Shown: positions 30,289 through 38,600 of the stretch, one piece after another | Position numbering within the stretch: the stretch's first letter is position 1 | Layout: every line of letters begins with the position of its first letter | Virus record (IMG/VR): IMGVR_UViG_3300031603_000011 | Location: 1 to 41,033 of that record | Origin: a virus | DNA: 41,033 nt | Reading direction: 5' to 3' (one strand) | Translations under genes and position numbers: made by a program | Notes under the pieces: model-generated | Told to the model about the DNA's origin: nothing | The model's database searches: none | Seen by the model: the letters and a program-made list of their open reading frames with translations, nothing else

Positions 30289-32304
30289 TTATCTACTCCA
30301 TGCTTGCTTAAAGAAAGCATCAGCTGCTTTCTTTGACTCTGTATCGAGAGCTGTTGGGCCAATATACTTTCCGAATTTTTTCCTTAATTCTTTAGCCGCA
30401 GATCTATATACACCAGAAGTTTCTTTAGCTATTCCTGCTGCTTTTTTATCTAAAGCAGCAGATTGAAATCCAATTGCTGCTCTTGCTTTATAGTTTTCAA
30501 CTCCTGCATTTTTAGTTATTTCAGCGGCTGCTCCTCCACCACCTACGTGAATAGAAGATGCAGGATCAGAATTTAATCCTGCATACCTTGACCCAACTAA
30601 GTATAATAATCCAGCAAATAATGCTATTTTTCCTATTTTTTTAATTATAGGAGTAATATCATCTGCACTTTTAATTAACTCAAAATATTTTTTAGTTTTA
30701 ACGGCATGTTCTTTCTTAAGAGTTTTCTTAACAGAAAAAGGTGCTCCTTTAAATTTCTTTTCAAGAGTTTCAAATTCAACAGCAATCTTTCTTACATCTT
30801 CAAGAAAAGTATCTAACTCTGTTTGTTCTTCTTCACTTAATTTAGATGATCCTTTAGATAATTTAACTATATATCTTTTTAACTTTTTACTATCTTTAAA
30901 GAAAAATATACCTTCGTCTAATTGAATATCTTCATTTAAATTATATAAGATATCTTCCATTGGATTAAGAATAGATTCATCTGTTTTAGTTCTAACATTA
31001 AGTTTAGCTTTTCTTTCTGCTGTTATTTCTTTTTTGATCTTATCGTGGTATTTTGAAAATGCATCAATTGCTTCTTCAAGATCATCAACATCAAGTGATG
31101 GATTGTTTTTTTCTATATCAGGAAACTTTGCTTTTAACTTTTCAAGAGTTCTTTGATATACTCCTAATCCTTCTTTGTCAAAGATTTTTTTATTTACTAT
31201 AGTAGTTTTATCAGCTTCCATAGTAGGCATCATCTTTTCAATACTCTTAACTAATACATTAACATCAGCCTGTGAAATATCTACTGCTTGGTCATATTTT
31301 TCTAAGAAACTATCAACGTCTGTTACATGACTTATTCCAGCATCTACATTTGGTTTAGTATTTTTTACGATATCTGCAATATTAGCTCCACCCTTTCCAC
31401 CAGTAACAGTGTTAAGTAATGTGTTTAAAGAAGTTGCTGCTTTGCCGGCAATTCCTGACTTATTAGAAATTCTAACAATTGCTTTCATCCCTTCTTTTTG
31501 GAAAGGACCGCTTGTAAGATTTCTTGCAGTTTCTTTCTTAATAGAACTAATTAAACCTTTGAAATCTTCAACTGTATCAATTGTTTTCATAGTAGCTGTT
31601 TGTTTTATTTCATAACCTTTCTTAAAGATGCTTGGAGTTATCTTCTTAAGATTCTTAGTGAATGATTCTCTTTGTTCTGGAGTTCTTTTAGCAAAAGGAA
31701 TCTTTGCTACTTTTGCATATTCTTCAAAACGTTTAGATAATGCTTTCTTTCTCTTAAAGTCTTTCTTAAGTTGAGCTACTACTTCATCTGCTGGAATTTT
31801 CCATTCTTTAGATAAAACACTAATCGCATCACTTGCAACACTAGATGCCAATAAATTAGCAACTGTATTAGTTGATGGTGTTTTTCTTTTAGTTAAATCA
31901 TTAGAACCTTTCAACCCTGCTGATAACTCTTCTGCTTTTTTAGCAGTTAAATTACCTTCTACATCTGTATCTTTTTCTTTTGTTGCTGCAATTTCTTTAG
32001 TTGTAGTAGCTTTTTCTTCTTTAGTAGTTGCTAATTCATCTGCATATTTTTTCTTATATGCTTTATCAAGTTCTTCATATTTTAAAGAAGCATCAATTTG
32101 TCCTGCGAGTTTACCTGCTTTTCCTTCTTTCTGAGAAGAGTTCCAAGAACGTTTAGCTCCTTTGATATCTCCTTTGAAATCATAAAAAGTTTTAGCTCCG
32201 GCATCATAACCATCTTTAACGATTGAGTCACTAACTCCCTTCCATTGTTCAGCTGATAAAGCCATTTCATTAAGTTCGCTATTTACAATATCATTAATTT
32301 TCAT
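30289..32304 (-). CDS. Large lysine-rich probable ejected virion protein
   Basis: 671 residues, Lys/Ala-rich and helical. N-terminus MKINDIVNSELNE-M is leader-like with an L-N-E site. Residues about 450-480 contain L-N-E, then L-D-E followed by Gly at 464/465, directly before FFFKDSKKLKRY; the same site-plus-block stands in the partial protein at the left edge. A single hydrophobic segment lies at about 559-572 (KIALFAGLLYLVG), and the last 100 residues are Ala/Lys-rich. I infer an internal head protein, cut by gp21 into at least two parts, possibly with a membrane-active C-terminal part. Alternative: a structural protein of another kind. AAGGA precedes ATG 32304. Confidence 0.65.
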   Translation of the reverse strand: MKINDIVNSELNEMALSAEQWKGVSDSIVKDGYDAGAKTFYDFKGDIKGAKRSWNSSQKEGKAGKLAGQIDASLKYEELDKAYKKKYADELATTKEEKATTTKEIAATKEKDTDVEGNLTAKKAEELSAGLKGSNDLTKRKTPSTNTVANLLASSVASDAISVLSKEWKIPADEVVAQLKKDFKRKKALSKRFEEYAKVAKIPFAKRTPEQRESFTKNLKKITPSIFKKGYEIKQTATMKTIDTVEDFKGLISSIKKETARNLTSGPFQKEGMKAIVRISNKSGIAGKAATSLNTLLNTVTGGKGGANIADIVKNTKPNVDAGISHVTDVDSFLEKYDQAVDISQADVNVLVKSIEKMMPTMEADKTTIVNKKIFDKEGLGVYQRTLEKLKAKFPDIEKNNPSLDVDDLEEAIDAFSKYHDKIKKEITAERKAKLNVRTKTDESILNPMEDILYNLNEDIQLDEGIFFFKDSKKLKRYIVKLSKGSSKLSEEEQTELDTFLEDVRKIAVEFETLEKKFKGAPFSVKKTLKKEHAVKTKKYFELIKSADDITPIIKKIGKIALFAGLLYLVGSRYAGLNSDPASSIHVGGGGAAAEITKNAGVENYKARAAIGFQSAALDKKAAGIAKETSGVYRSAAKELRKKFGKYIGPTALDTESKKAADAFFKQAWSR

Positions 32305-33102
32305 TTATTTATCCTTACTATTCTTTACGATTGCTTCTTTTGCTTTAATGGTATGAACATTAGCTAATGGAACTTTCTTTGTATCTTCTCTGCTCTTAGC
32401 AGAATCTTGTTGTTTCTTCTTAGCGTCCTGAACCGCATATAAATTTTTAAGATCATCATCTATAAAGTTAATTTGTTTATATGTTTGTGCTAGTTTTTCA
32501 ATAACACCTAATTTTTTTGCGGCATCTGTACCACCTTCATACTTAGGTTTTCCTTTTACTCTACTATTAATAGCAAAAACTCTCTTTCTAGGAAGTTTTC
32601 CTTTAATCGGTTTTAGTTTTGATTCTGAATTTCTATACATCAACCAAGATTGCATTGCTTGTGATATAGTAGGTTCTAAACCACGAGCTGTAAGAATACC
32701 AATATCCCAACCATTATTTATATAATTATCCATTTGTTTTAAATTCGGTATGATAGGTTTTCCATTTCTTATAGATTTTAAAGTTTTAGCTTTGTCTCTA
32801 AACTCTCTATAATCATATACATCATTCTCTTTATCTTCTAATGTAACTCCAAGATCTGCATATTGAGCAGGAGTATAAGCTTTTTGTGGTTTCAGTTCTA
32901 TGTATTCATCACCAACTTTTTCTTTTACTTTCCAGATTTTAATATCTGCTGTAATTAATGTGTCATCGATATCCATAAGAAACAATCTACCTTTCCCTTT
33001 AATCTTTTTCCCTTTAGGATCTTCTACTTTTTTCTTAGGATCAACTGGGACTGTCGTAGTTATTTCGAATAATTCATCTTTTACTACTTCTGCAAAATTC
33101 AT
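32305..33102 (-). CDS. HAD-superfamily phosphatase with capsid-targeting-type leader
   Basis: 265 residues from ATG 33102 (AAGGA upstream; the longer frame to 33150 lacks a ribosome site). HAD motif I is FLMDIDDTL (D44, D46), motif II GILTAR (T138), and motif IV NFIDDD (D215-D217), so the catalytic residues for phosphoryl transfer are present. The cap region resembles that of polynucleotide-kinase-type phosphatases (ITADIKIWKVK). The N-terminus MNFAEVVKDELFE has an L-F-E gp21-type site and a Lys/Pro linker of about 25 residues before the fold. This suggests an enzyme carried in the virion. The substrate (nucleic acid 3' end, nucleotide or small molecule) cannot be told. Confidence 0.8.
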   Translation of the reverse strand: MNFAEVVKDELFEITTTVPVDPKKKVEDPKGKKIKGKGRLFLMDIDDTLITADIKIWKVKEKVGDEYIELKPQKAYTPAQYADLGVTLEDKENDVYDYREFRDKAKTLKSIRNGKPIIPNLKQMDNYINNGWDIGILTARGLEPTISQAMQSWLMYRNSESKLKPIKGKLPRKRVFAINSRVKGKPKYEGGTDAAKKLGVIEKLAQTYKQINFIDDDLKNLYAVQDAKKKQQDSAKSREDTKKVPLANVHTIKAKEAIVKNSKDK

Positions 33103-33103
33103 A

Positions 33104-33673
33104 TTATTTTCCTTGTTTCTTTTCCTCTGCTGAATCCCAACCTTTACCAACTTTAGCCCAATCAGCTTTGTTCATAGTTGCCATAGTTTTTCCAAGAGAA
33201 AATATAGCTGCTGCACTATATTTTTTATAATTATTATTAAACTTCTTAGCATTTGCTTCTGGTGAATTATTATAACATTTTCCACCACCTGTTCCATCCA
33301 TTTTACCTTGTGGGTTTCCAGTTTCGTCTTTCTTCATCATCTTTTTATTAGTAGCACTAATTAGGTTTGCAACGTCTTTTCCTTTGCCTTTTCCTATTCT
33401 GCCTTTTCCAGCACCTGCTGTATTAGCATTACCTGCTCCTAATTCTTTCATTAAGTTTCTTGCTTCAATTAATTCTTTTAAATTCATAGGTCTATCCTCT
33501 GTTAATTTTTTATCTCTAGCAGCATACACAAGTCTCTTAAGTTCTTTCATATCTTTTACTTGTTTAACTTTTATCTTCTTTACTAATTCATCAGCTAATT
33601 CATCAAAACTTATACTGTTATTAGTATGTCCTTGCAATGCTTTATTTACTGTCATTCTATTTACTTCAATCAT
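33104..33673 (-). CDS. Basic hypothetical protein, probable internal head protein
   Basis: 189 residues, first gene of the block with the HAD and 671-residue proteins; AGGAG upstream of ATG 33673 and the GTAGTAAAGATAAA motif 20 nt upstream. The sequence is basic with a Gly/Lys linker (GAGKGRIGKGKGKD) and a Ser/Ala C-terminal helix (AAAIFSLGKTMATMNKADW). No domain recognised. Confidence 0.65.
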   Translation of the reverse strand: MIEVNRMTVNKALQGHTNNSISFDELADELVKKIKVKQVKDMKELKRLVYAARDKKLTEDRPMNLKELIEARNLMKELGAGNANTAGAGKGRIGKGKGKDVANLISATNKKMMKKDETGNPQGKMDGTGGGKCYNNSPEANAKKFNNNYKKYSAAAIFSLGKTMATMNKADWAKVGKGWDSAEEKKQGK

Positions 33674-33693
33674 ATTATAAATCTCCTGATATA

Positions 33694-33713
33694 TTTATCT
33701 TTACTACTTCATA
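33694..33713 (-). promoter_or_regulatory. Candidate phage promoter motif (GTAGTAAAGATAAA type)
   Basis: TATGAAGTAGTAAAGATAAA on the minus strand, 20 nt before ATG 33673; 19 of 20 positions identical to the motif at 20098-20117. It lies in the divergent region with the plus-strand gene at 33734. Confidence 0.5.
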
Positions 33714-33733
33714 TATGTATTATAGGAGAAATT

Positions 33734-33967
33734 ATGTTTTATGATTATTACTGTCCGGACTGTGGACACGAACAAGAAGAACAACACGGAATGACAGAAG
33801 ATCCAATAATTAAGTGTCCTCATTGTTATGGATTTATGAGAAGAATAGTTACAGGAGGTTCTGCAACACATTTAAAAGGTGGAGGATGGGCAGGAAAACC
33901 AGCACAAGATGCAAGCCAAGCCAAACATTCTTCAATAAAAATTAAACAAGAACAAGTGACAGAATAG
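33734..33967 (+). CDS. FmdB-type zinc-ribbon protein
   Basis: 77 residues from ATG 33734 (AGGAG upstream). The N-terminal FmdB/CxxC-SSSS domain is clear: YDYYCPDCGHEQEEQHGM (C7, C10), IIKCPHCYGFMRRIVTGG (C28, C31). The tail is Gly/Ala/Ser-rich and basic. FmdB-type ribbons in bacteria and phages are of unclear function and often called putative regulators. It starts the plus-strand lysis block. Confidence 0.85.
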   Translation: MFYDYYCPDCGHEQEEQHGMTEDPIIKCPHCYGFMRRIVTGGSATHLKGGGWAGKPAQDASQAKHSSIKIKQEQVTE

Positions 33968-33977
33968 GAAGGTTAAA

Positions 33978-34331
33978 ATGAGTTTTACAATAGTAGCAAT
34001 TCTTACAGGAATTGCAGGATTAGTAGTCGGTGGAATTGCACTAAAGAGTTGGTTAGATGATAGAAGTATTGAAGAAGCAAAAAAAGTTCCTCCAATTATC
34101 GATAGAACAGTAGAAGATATTACAGAAACAGTAACAGCAATAGATGAACATATAGAAGATATCAAAACAACAACAGATAAAAATGATATAAAGATTGCAA
34201 AGCACGAAAGCAATTCAGCAAATATCAAAACTGACTTAGATATAAGATCAGATGATGCTGATAAACTAAGAGATGAACTTGAAGCGAGGATGGATACCAA
34301 TAAAAATTGGAAGGATGATCTTAATGATTAA
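33978..34331 (+). CDS. Membrane-anchored coiled-coil protein, candidate inner spanin
   Basis: 117 residues: an N-terminal transmembrane segment (residues ~3-22, FTIVAILTGIAGLVVGGIAL) followed by a long charged coiled coil (TVEDITETVTAIDEHIEDIK). One membrane helix plus a periplasmic coiled coil fits an i-spanin; overlap with a secreted coiled-coil protein and the nearby endolysin strengthen this. The last part is Asp/Arg-rich. A holin-like or other membrane role remains possible. Confidence 0.55.
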   Translation: MSFTIVAILTGIAGLVVGGIALKSWLDDRSIEEAKKVPPIIDRTVEDITETVTAIDEHIEDIKTTTDKNDIKIAKHESNSANIKTDLDIRSDDADKLRDELEARMDTNKNWKDDLND

Positions 34332-34779
34332 GAAGATATTAATTACTTTTTTCTTCCTTTCTATGTTATTATCTCCATTAGTTGCTCAAGATTATGAAGA
34401 ATTATTAACTAAATATGAAACTCTATTAATCAGTTGTAAAGAACAAAACGATAGTTATAATGAACTAATAGAAGATTATAAAATATTAAATGAACAATAT
34501 AGAGAAGAAATAGAGTTTCATCAAGCATCTAAAGATCAATTAAATACTGATAAAAAAGTTCTCGAGTTATCAAGAGATAGCATAAATGATTTACTAAAGA
34601 TTGTTGATCCAAGATACTTTACTATATTTGTTATTGGTGGATATCAAGGCAATTTACCTTTAGGCGAATTAGCAATCTCAGCCTCTATTCCCAAATTACC
34701 TTTTGCGGTATTTTCAGGAGTAGAGTATATTTATACAGTAGGAGTAAATATGAAATTAGGTGTAGGAGTTAAATTTTGA
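34324..34779 (+). CDS. Secreted coiled-coil protein, candidate outer spanin
   Basis: 151 residues from ATG 34324 (AAGGA 8 nt upstream; overlaps the previous gene by 8 nt). Signal peptide IKKILITFFFLSMLLSPLVA, with no lipobox Cys. Residues ~22-90 are coiled coil (EELLTKYETLLISCKEQNDS, YKILNEQYREEIEFH). The C-terminal 50 residues are beta-like (FTIFVIGGYQGNLPLG, YIYTVGVNMKLGVGVKF), unusual for classical outer spanins, which are lipoproteins. Overlapping spanin genes are common, so the pair is a candidate two-part spanin, but the missing lipid anchor is a caution. Confidence 0.5.
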   Translation: MIKKILITFFFLSMLLSPLVAQDYEELLTKYETLLISCKEQNDSYNELIEDYKILNEQYREEIEFHQASKDQLNTDKKVLELSRDSINDLLKIVDPRYFTIFVIGGYQGNLPLGELAISASIPKLPFAVFSGVEYIYTVGVNMKLGVGVKF

Positions 34780-34979
34780 TTGAAGAAAATATAATCACAG
34801 CAACAGATGCATTATTTGGTTTTGGAGCATGGTTAACAACAAGGGAAGAAGCTGTTACTTTTAGTCGTAATGACGATGCAACAAAAATGGTAAATCTTAT
34901 TACAAAGTTCTTAGAAACAAACAACTTACCAGATGTAAGCGAACACTATCCAGATAATTTCATTATGCCACAGGATTAA
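34776..34979 (+). CDS. Small hypothetical protein, TTG start
   Basis: 67 residues. TTG 34776 overlaps the previous stop (TTGA) and has GGAG 7 nt upstream. Contains ITATDALFGFGAWLTTREEA and TKMVNLITKFLETNNLPDVSE. The first motif occurs in short phage proteins of unknown function. Acidic. Co-transcribed with the lysis genes. Confidence 0.7.
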   Translation: MIEENIITATDALFGFGAWLTTREEAVTFSRNDDATKMVNLITKFLETNNLPDVSEHYPDNFIMPQD

Positions 34980-34982
34980 GAT

Positions 34983-35171
34983 ATGGATATAATAAAAGAA
35001 TTAAGAGAAGATGAAGAACTATATTATGCATATCAATCAAATATAGCAATGGCGTTTGTAGATGCTTATGATTACTATAAAAAAGGAAAGAAGTATATCA
35101 ACAGAGAAGATTTGCTTATCATTAGTAATAACGCATCTAAGAACTTCTTAAACTTATTAATAAAGGAGTAG
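34983..35171 (+). CDS. Small hypothetical protein
   Basis: 62 residues, helical and Tyr-rich (EELYYAYQSNIAMAFVDAYD). AGGA lies 7 nt before the ATG; it ends 3 nt before the endolysin. No family recognised. Confidence 0.7.
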   Translation: MDIIKELREDEELYYAYQSNIAMAFVDAYDYYKKGKKYINREDLLIISNNASKNFLNLLIKE

Positions 35172-35174
35172 AAG

Positions 35175-35882
35175 ATGTATATAAAACAAAAGTTATTAAC
35201 AAAGAATGAATGGTCAAGACCAGATAGGAAACTAAATGCCGTAAGGGCAATTGTTCTACACTGGACTGCAGGACCGAAAGATACTCCGGAAGGCGTATAT
35301 AATTGGTTCGAACAAAGAAAGAAAGGAAAAACTGGATATGGTTCTGCTCATTATTGTGTTGGAATGGATGGTGGTACGATGCAGTATCTTCCTGATGAAG
35401 AAATGGCATATCATGTAGGTTCAAAAACATATACCGATAGAGGAAGAGAAATTTCTAAATATCCTAATAATAGTTCTATAGGAATTGAAATGTGTCCTAT
35501 AAATATGGAAGGTGAATTTACAGATGATACTTGGAATCAAACAGTAATTCTTACTGCTATGCTTTTAAGAACACATAACCTAACAGAGAAAGATGTTGTA
35601 ACGCATCAGGAAGTAGTTGGATGGAAAGATTGTCCAAGATGGTTTGTTAAATATCCTAATGAGTTAATTAGATTTAAAGCAGAAGTAAAGGAGTTATTAA
35701 CTGATGGAATACTTGGGATGGTAACTGCTAAAAATTTAAACGTTAGAGATAAACCTAATGGAAGAAAAGTTGGATCAATACCTGCTAAACTTATAGTTAA
35801 AATTCGAGGTCTAAGAAATGGATGGATTAAAATATCTCACAATCAAGGAATTGGTTGGGTATTCGGAAAATATCTAGCATGA
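35175..35882 (+). CDS. Endolysin: N-acetylmuramoyl-L-alanine amidase (Amidase_2) with SH3-like tail
   Basis: 235 residues. Residues ~15-165 are an Amidase_2/PGRP zinc amidase: zinc ligands H29 (IVLHWTAG), H144 (VVTHQE) and C153 (KDCPRW), plus the substrate-side AHYCVGMDG, AYHVG and SSIGIEMC strands. It cleaves the bond between muramic acid and the stem peptide. Residues ~178-235 are a bacterial SH3-type domain (VTAKNLNVRDKPNG, WIKISHNQGIGWVFGKYL) that probably binds the wall. There is no signal peptide, so release needs a holin. GGAG upstream (AAAGGAGTAGAAG before ATG). A strong terminator follows. Confidence 0.95.
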   Translation: MYIKQKLLTKNEWSRPDRKLNAVRAIVLHWTAGPKDTPEGVYNWFEQRKKGKTGYGSAHYCVGMDGGTMQYLPDEEMAYHVGSKTYTDRGREISKYPNNSSIGIEMCPINMEGEFTDDTWNQTVILTAMLLRTHNLTEKDVVTHQEVVGWKDCPRWFVKYPNELIRFKAEVKELLTDGILGMVTAKNLNVRDKPNGRKVGSIPAKLIVKIRGLRNGWIKISHNQGIGWVFGKYLA

Positions 35883-35890
35883 ACGATAAT

Positions 35891-35926
35891 AAAAAAGACA
35901 CTCTTAATTAAGAGTGTCTTTTTTTA
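35891..35926. terminator. Bidirectional rho-independent terminator
   Basis: Stem GACACTCTTAATTAAGAGTGTC, fully self-complementary, flanked by an A-run and a T-run. It lies between the convergent endolysin and holin-candidate genes. The GACACTC / GAGTGTC arms are identical to those at 20934-20968. Confidence 0.93.
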
Positions 35927-36169
35927 TTTATTTAATTTCATAGTTTCAGCAATATTGTTCCCTTTATTACCTGCTATATAAACTAAACTAACAGATCCAG
36001 CAAAACTTACAATACTTGCAATTGGAAGAGTTACTCCCAAAATAAATATCTGTCCTATAATAGAGAGTGGAACGAAAGACATCCACATAACTGTAATCCA
36101 GAAAGTTCTGGACTTAAATCTGTTTTTAGCTTTTGCTTCTCTATCTTGTGCTAATTCTTCTCTTGTCAT
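35924..36169 (-). CDS. Holin candidate (two membrane segments)
   Basis: 81 residues from ATG 36169 (AGGAGATAGAT upstream; the longer frame to 36211 overlaps the fibre gene). Charged N-terminus (REELAQDREAKAKNR), then two hydrophobic segments (TFWITVMWMSFVPLSIIGQI and ILGVTLPIASIVSFAGSVSL) and a short basic tail. Size, topology and place next to the endolysin fit a class II holin. Its transcription is opposite to that of the endolysin, so it follows the fibre genes. Not matched to a named holin family. Confidence 0.55.
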   Translation of the reverse strand: MTREELAQDREAKAKNRFKSRTFWITVMWMSFVPLSIIGQIFILGVTLPIASIVSFAGSVSLVYIAGNKGNNIAETMKLNK

Positions 36170-36195
36170 ATCTATCTCCTGTTTTGTAATTTGGA

Positions 36196-37914
36196 TTATA
36201 TCTGCATCCAAATTACAGAATTAAATTTATACCATTCATCTAAATCAGTTCTATAACACTCATCTCCTAACTTGGGGGATGATGGAAATGTAGCTGAAGA
36301 AGTTTTAGTTGTTATTAATGCAAAAAGCCCTTCTATCATAGCTTGTAAGTTAGATTCTCCATTGACTAATTTTCCTGTAGGCGTTACACCTGTAATTCCA
36401 TCAGTTCCTATCAATGCAGCTCCAGCAGCTGCTGAGTAACTTGCACCTTCTGTTGAAAGTAATTCTACTAATTCATATAAATCTTGTCTATTATTATTTA
36501 TCATTTCTCCAAGAATAAATCCACTAGCAGGATCAGTTCCTGTATCTCTTTCTGTCCAATTAAAATCTGTTTGTGAATCATATTCAAATTCAGTTACTGC
36601 AATAGGAGGAGCTAATACAGCACTTGACTCAAATTTATTTGTTGTAGAATTCCATATAACACAAACTCCATTAGTTATTGTGTCATTATCTTGTCTAGTC
36701 GCAACTGCTTGTTCTGATCCAACTTCACCAATCCTGAGATTATCATCTGCTTCATCAAAAATTATATTATAATCAGTTTTAGTTCCTCTGTCTACTACAA
36801 TACCTGCAGTCCCATCAAGAGTAGTAACTCCTACTCCTGATTCTCCAGAATTTAATGTGATTATATTATCTGTAATTTCTAAATCTGTTGTATTAACGGT
36901 TGTAGTTGTTCCTGTAACTGTTAAATCACCATTAATAACAATTGGCAATGAAGAAGCAGTTAAATTGATCCCTCCTGCAGAAACTACTTTGAAAGAGTCA
37001 GCAGTCGTATCTGCTGTTTCTATTACTTTTGTAGAACCAATAAACAAATGTGTATTATCTATTGAATTTTGCGTGAAACCACCATCATTTGCAATACCAG
37101 TTACATTAACTGTTGATAACTGAAATTGTTCTCCATCTGGAACAGTAGTGATCATTTTAATCTCACCATCAGCTTTGTCTACTATGAAATAATATTGATC
37201 AATTGCAGTAATATTAAAGAATGGCTCTAATATTATTTTAGTTAAATCTCCTGCTAAAGCAGTTACATAAAACGATTTCAAATCTACTTCATTATACATA
37301 TCAGCTAGAAGTTCAAATCCTGTTGCACTCGTAGCAGTAGTTGTATTATCAAATTCAGTTTGATTAACACAACCATAGAAGTATGTTGTAGTTATCCGTG
37401 TCCCAATAAATGTCTTTACTATTTTTGCTTTATATCCACCCAAATGCTTTATCTCTACAGACTCTACTCCATAAGGGAGATTAAGTCCAAGGAGTTTTGC
37501 TATTTGTTTTTCTGCAATTCTTAAAGAAGGTTTATTAACAACAATTATACTATTAGATCTACTATCAGTATTTATATCTGTATGATTAATAGCAGCAATA
37601 CCGGGAGGTATTCTAATATAGTTGGTATATGTACTATCTACTATTACTTGAGTAACATCAGCTGCTGTTATTTCAAAAGCAGTAGTCAGAGAGTTTGCAA
37701 AAACTCCATCATTACTGATCTCTTGACTAGCAAATTCTTCTAAAAAATTAATTATTTCATATTGATTTTGATATATATTTTCAATAGGTCTTTCAATATC
37801 ATGACCAGTTTTAGTATCATTAGTTGTGTAGAATTCTAAATTATTATACTTTGTAGTTCCGTCAAAAACTTCACTATCACGTACTATATTATCTCTACCG
37901 AAAAACTTTAACAT
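36196..37914 (-). CDS. Tail fibre / baseplate-associated structural protein
   Basis: 572 residues. N-terminal part (1-130) begins MLKFFGRDNIVRDSEVFDG and is mixed alpha/beta; the rest is a Thr/Asn/Ile-rich beta structure. Residues ~330-365 have the phage-fibre signature GDLTVTGTTTTVNTTDLEIT and DNIITLNSGE. The C-terminus ends with a PSSPKLGDECYRTDLDEWYK motif, common in phage fibre and appendage proteins. GGAG upstream of ATG 37914. It is probably an adhesin or its connector; the exact T4 equivalent is unclear. Confidence 0.8.
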   Translation of the reverse strand: MLKFFGRDNIVRDSEVFDGTTKYNNLEFYTTNDTKTGHDIERPIENIYQNQYEIINFLEEFASQEISNDGVFANSLTTAFEITAADVTQVIVDSTYTNYIRIPPGIAAINHTDINTDSRSNSIIVVNKPSLRIAEKQIAKLLGLNLPYGVESVEIKHLGGYKAKIVKTFIGTRITTTYFYGCVNQTEFDNTTTATSATGFELLADMYNEVDLKSFYVTALAGDLTKIILEPFFNITAIDQYYFIVDKADGEIKMITTVPDGEQFQLSTVNVTGIANDGGFTQNSIDNTHLFIGSTKVIETADTTADSFKVVSAGGINLTASSLPIVINGDLTVTGTTTTVNTTDLEITDNIITLNSGESGVGVTTLDGTAGIVVDRGTKTDYNIIFDEADDNLRIGEVGSEQAVATRQDNDTITNGVCVIWNSTTNKFESSAVLAPPIAVTEFEYDSQTDFNWTERDTGTDPASGFILGEMINNNRQDLYELVELLSTEGASYSAAAGAALIGTDGITGVTPTGKLVNGESNLQAMIEGLFALITTKTSSATFPSSPKLGDECYRTDLDEWYKFNSVIWMQI

Positions 37915-37942
37915 ATTTTTATCTCCAAAGATTGGTTCTTAC

Positions 37943-37963
37943 TTTATCTTTACTTTACTTATA
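37943..37963 (-). promoter_or_regulatory. Candidate phage promoter motif (GTAAAGATAAA type)
   Basis: Minus-strand TATAAGTAAAGTAAAGATAAA, 28 nt before ATG 37914. Shares TAT..AAGTA and GTAAAGATAAA with the motifs at 20098 and 33694. Confidence 0.45.
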
Positions 37964-37983
37964 CACTCAATCTTAGAGTAACA

Positions 37984-38139
37984 TTATAAAGATTTTCTTC
38001 TACTTGACCCCTGAAAAGTAACAGTGATAGAAGAGTCATCCTCCTCTATCCTGTACTGCGTGTCTGTAACTGGTTCAGTAATCCAATCTGCATGTATGGT
38101 TTTATCGTATAGCTGTGCTGAATCTAAGTTTGTTTTCAT
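37984..38139 (-). CDS. Small hypothetical protein in the GC-richer fibre cassette
   Basis: 51 residues (MKTNLDSAQLYDKTIHADWI...). ATG 38139 overlaps the preceding stop by ATGA. Beta-like C-terminus (QYRIEEDDSSITVTFQGSSR). Its base composition resembles that of the neighbouring fibre genes rather than the rest of the phage. No family recognised. Confidence 0.6.
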   Translation of the reverse strand: MKTNLDSAQLYDKTIHADWITEPVTDTQYRIEEDDSSITVTFQGSSRRKSL

Positions 38140-38516
38140 TCAGCTAACCTTATGATTTTCGTCCACTCTTCCCTCTGCTTTAATATAGGGAGTCTTTTTG
38201 CTTGCAAATCGTGATACTCCTGCTCATATGTAGTGTCAGCAAGAGAAAGTTCCCTCATTCGTGAAAGCTGATTATCTACATAGTCGGTGTCATTAAGTTG
38301 ACGCTGTGCCAATCTTGCTTGCTCCTGTAAGATTTCCTTAGTTTTCTCAGCATCAGTTTTACCCAACACTAATACTTCATCAATAATCCTTACTTGCCCT
38401 TCATAAGTTTGGAACTCCTGCTCGGTTAGAGTTTTGATAGGTTCACCAAGTTTCAGAACATTCTCTGCAAAATCTTTGTCTGTGTGAAAGTCACCATTGC
38501 TGTAAATATAAATCAT
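38136..38516 (-). CDS. Putative tail-fibre assembly-type protein
   Basis: 126 residues following the receptor-binding gene. N-terminal beta motif MIYIYSNGDFHTDKDFA, then long helices (TDAEKTKEILQEQARLAQRQ, SRMRELSLADTTYEQEY). Place and build (short beta start plus coiled coil) resemble small fibre-chaperone proteins, but no family is recognised with certainty. GGAG upstream of ATG 38516. GC-richer than most genes in the window. Confidence 0.55.
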   Translation of the reverse strand: MIYIYSNGDFHTDKDFAENVLKLGEPIKTLTEQEFQTYEGQVRIIDEVLVLGKTDAEKTKEILQEQARLAQRQLNDTDYVDNQLSRMRELSLADTTYEQEYHDLQAKRLPILKQREEWTKIIRLAE

Positions 38517-38566
38517 TTTAAACTCCTATTTCTTTTTGAAACAATAACACTCATAACATTCCTTTA

Positions 38567-38586
38567 CCTGCCCTTAGCAGGGCAGG
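38567..38586. repeat. GC-rich hairpin after the receptor-binding gene
   Basis: Inverted repeat CCTGCCC / GGGCAGG with a 6-nt loop. No T-run follows on the minus strand, so it is not a standard terminator. Found 14 nt after the receptor-binding gene stop; it could be a boundary or RNA-stabilising element of the fibre cassette. Confidence 0.6.
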
Positions 38587-38600
38587 AGATATTCAGATTC

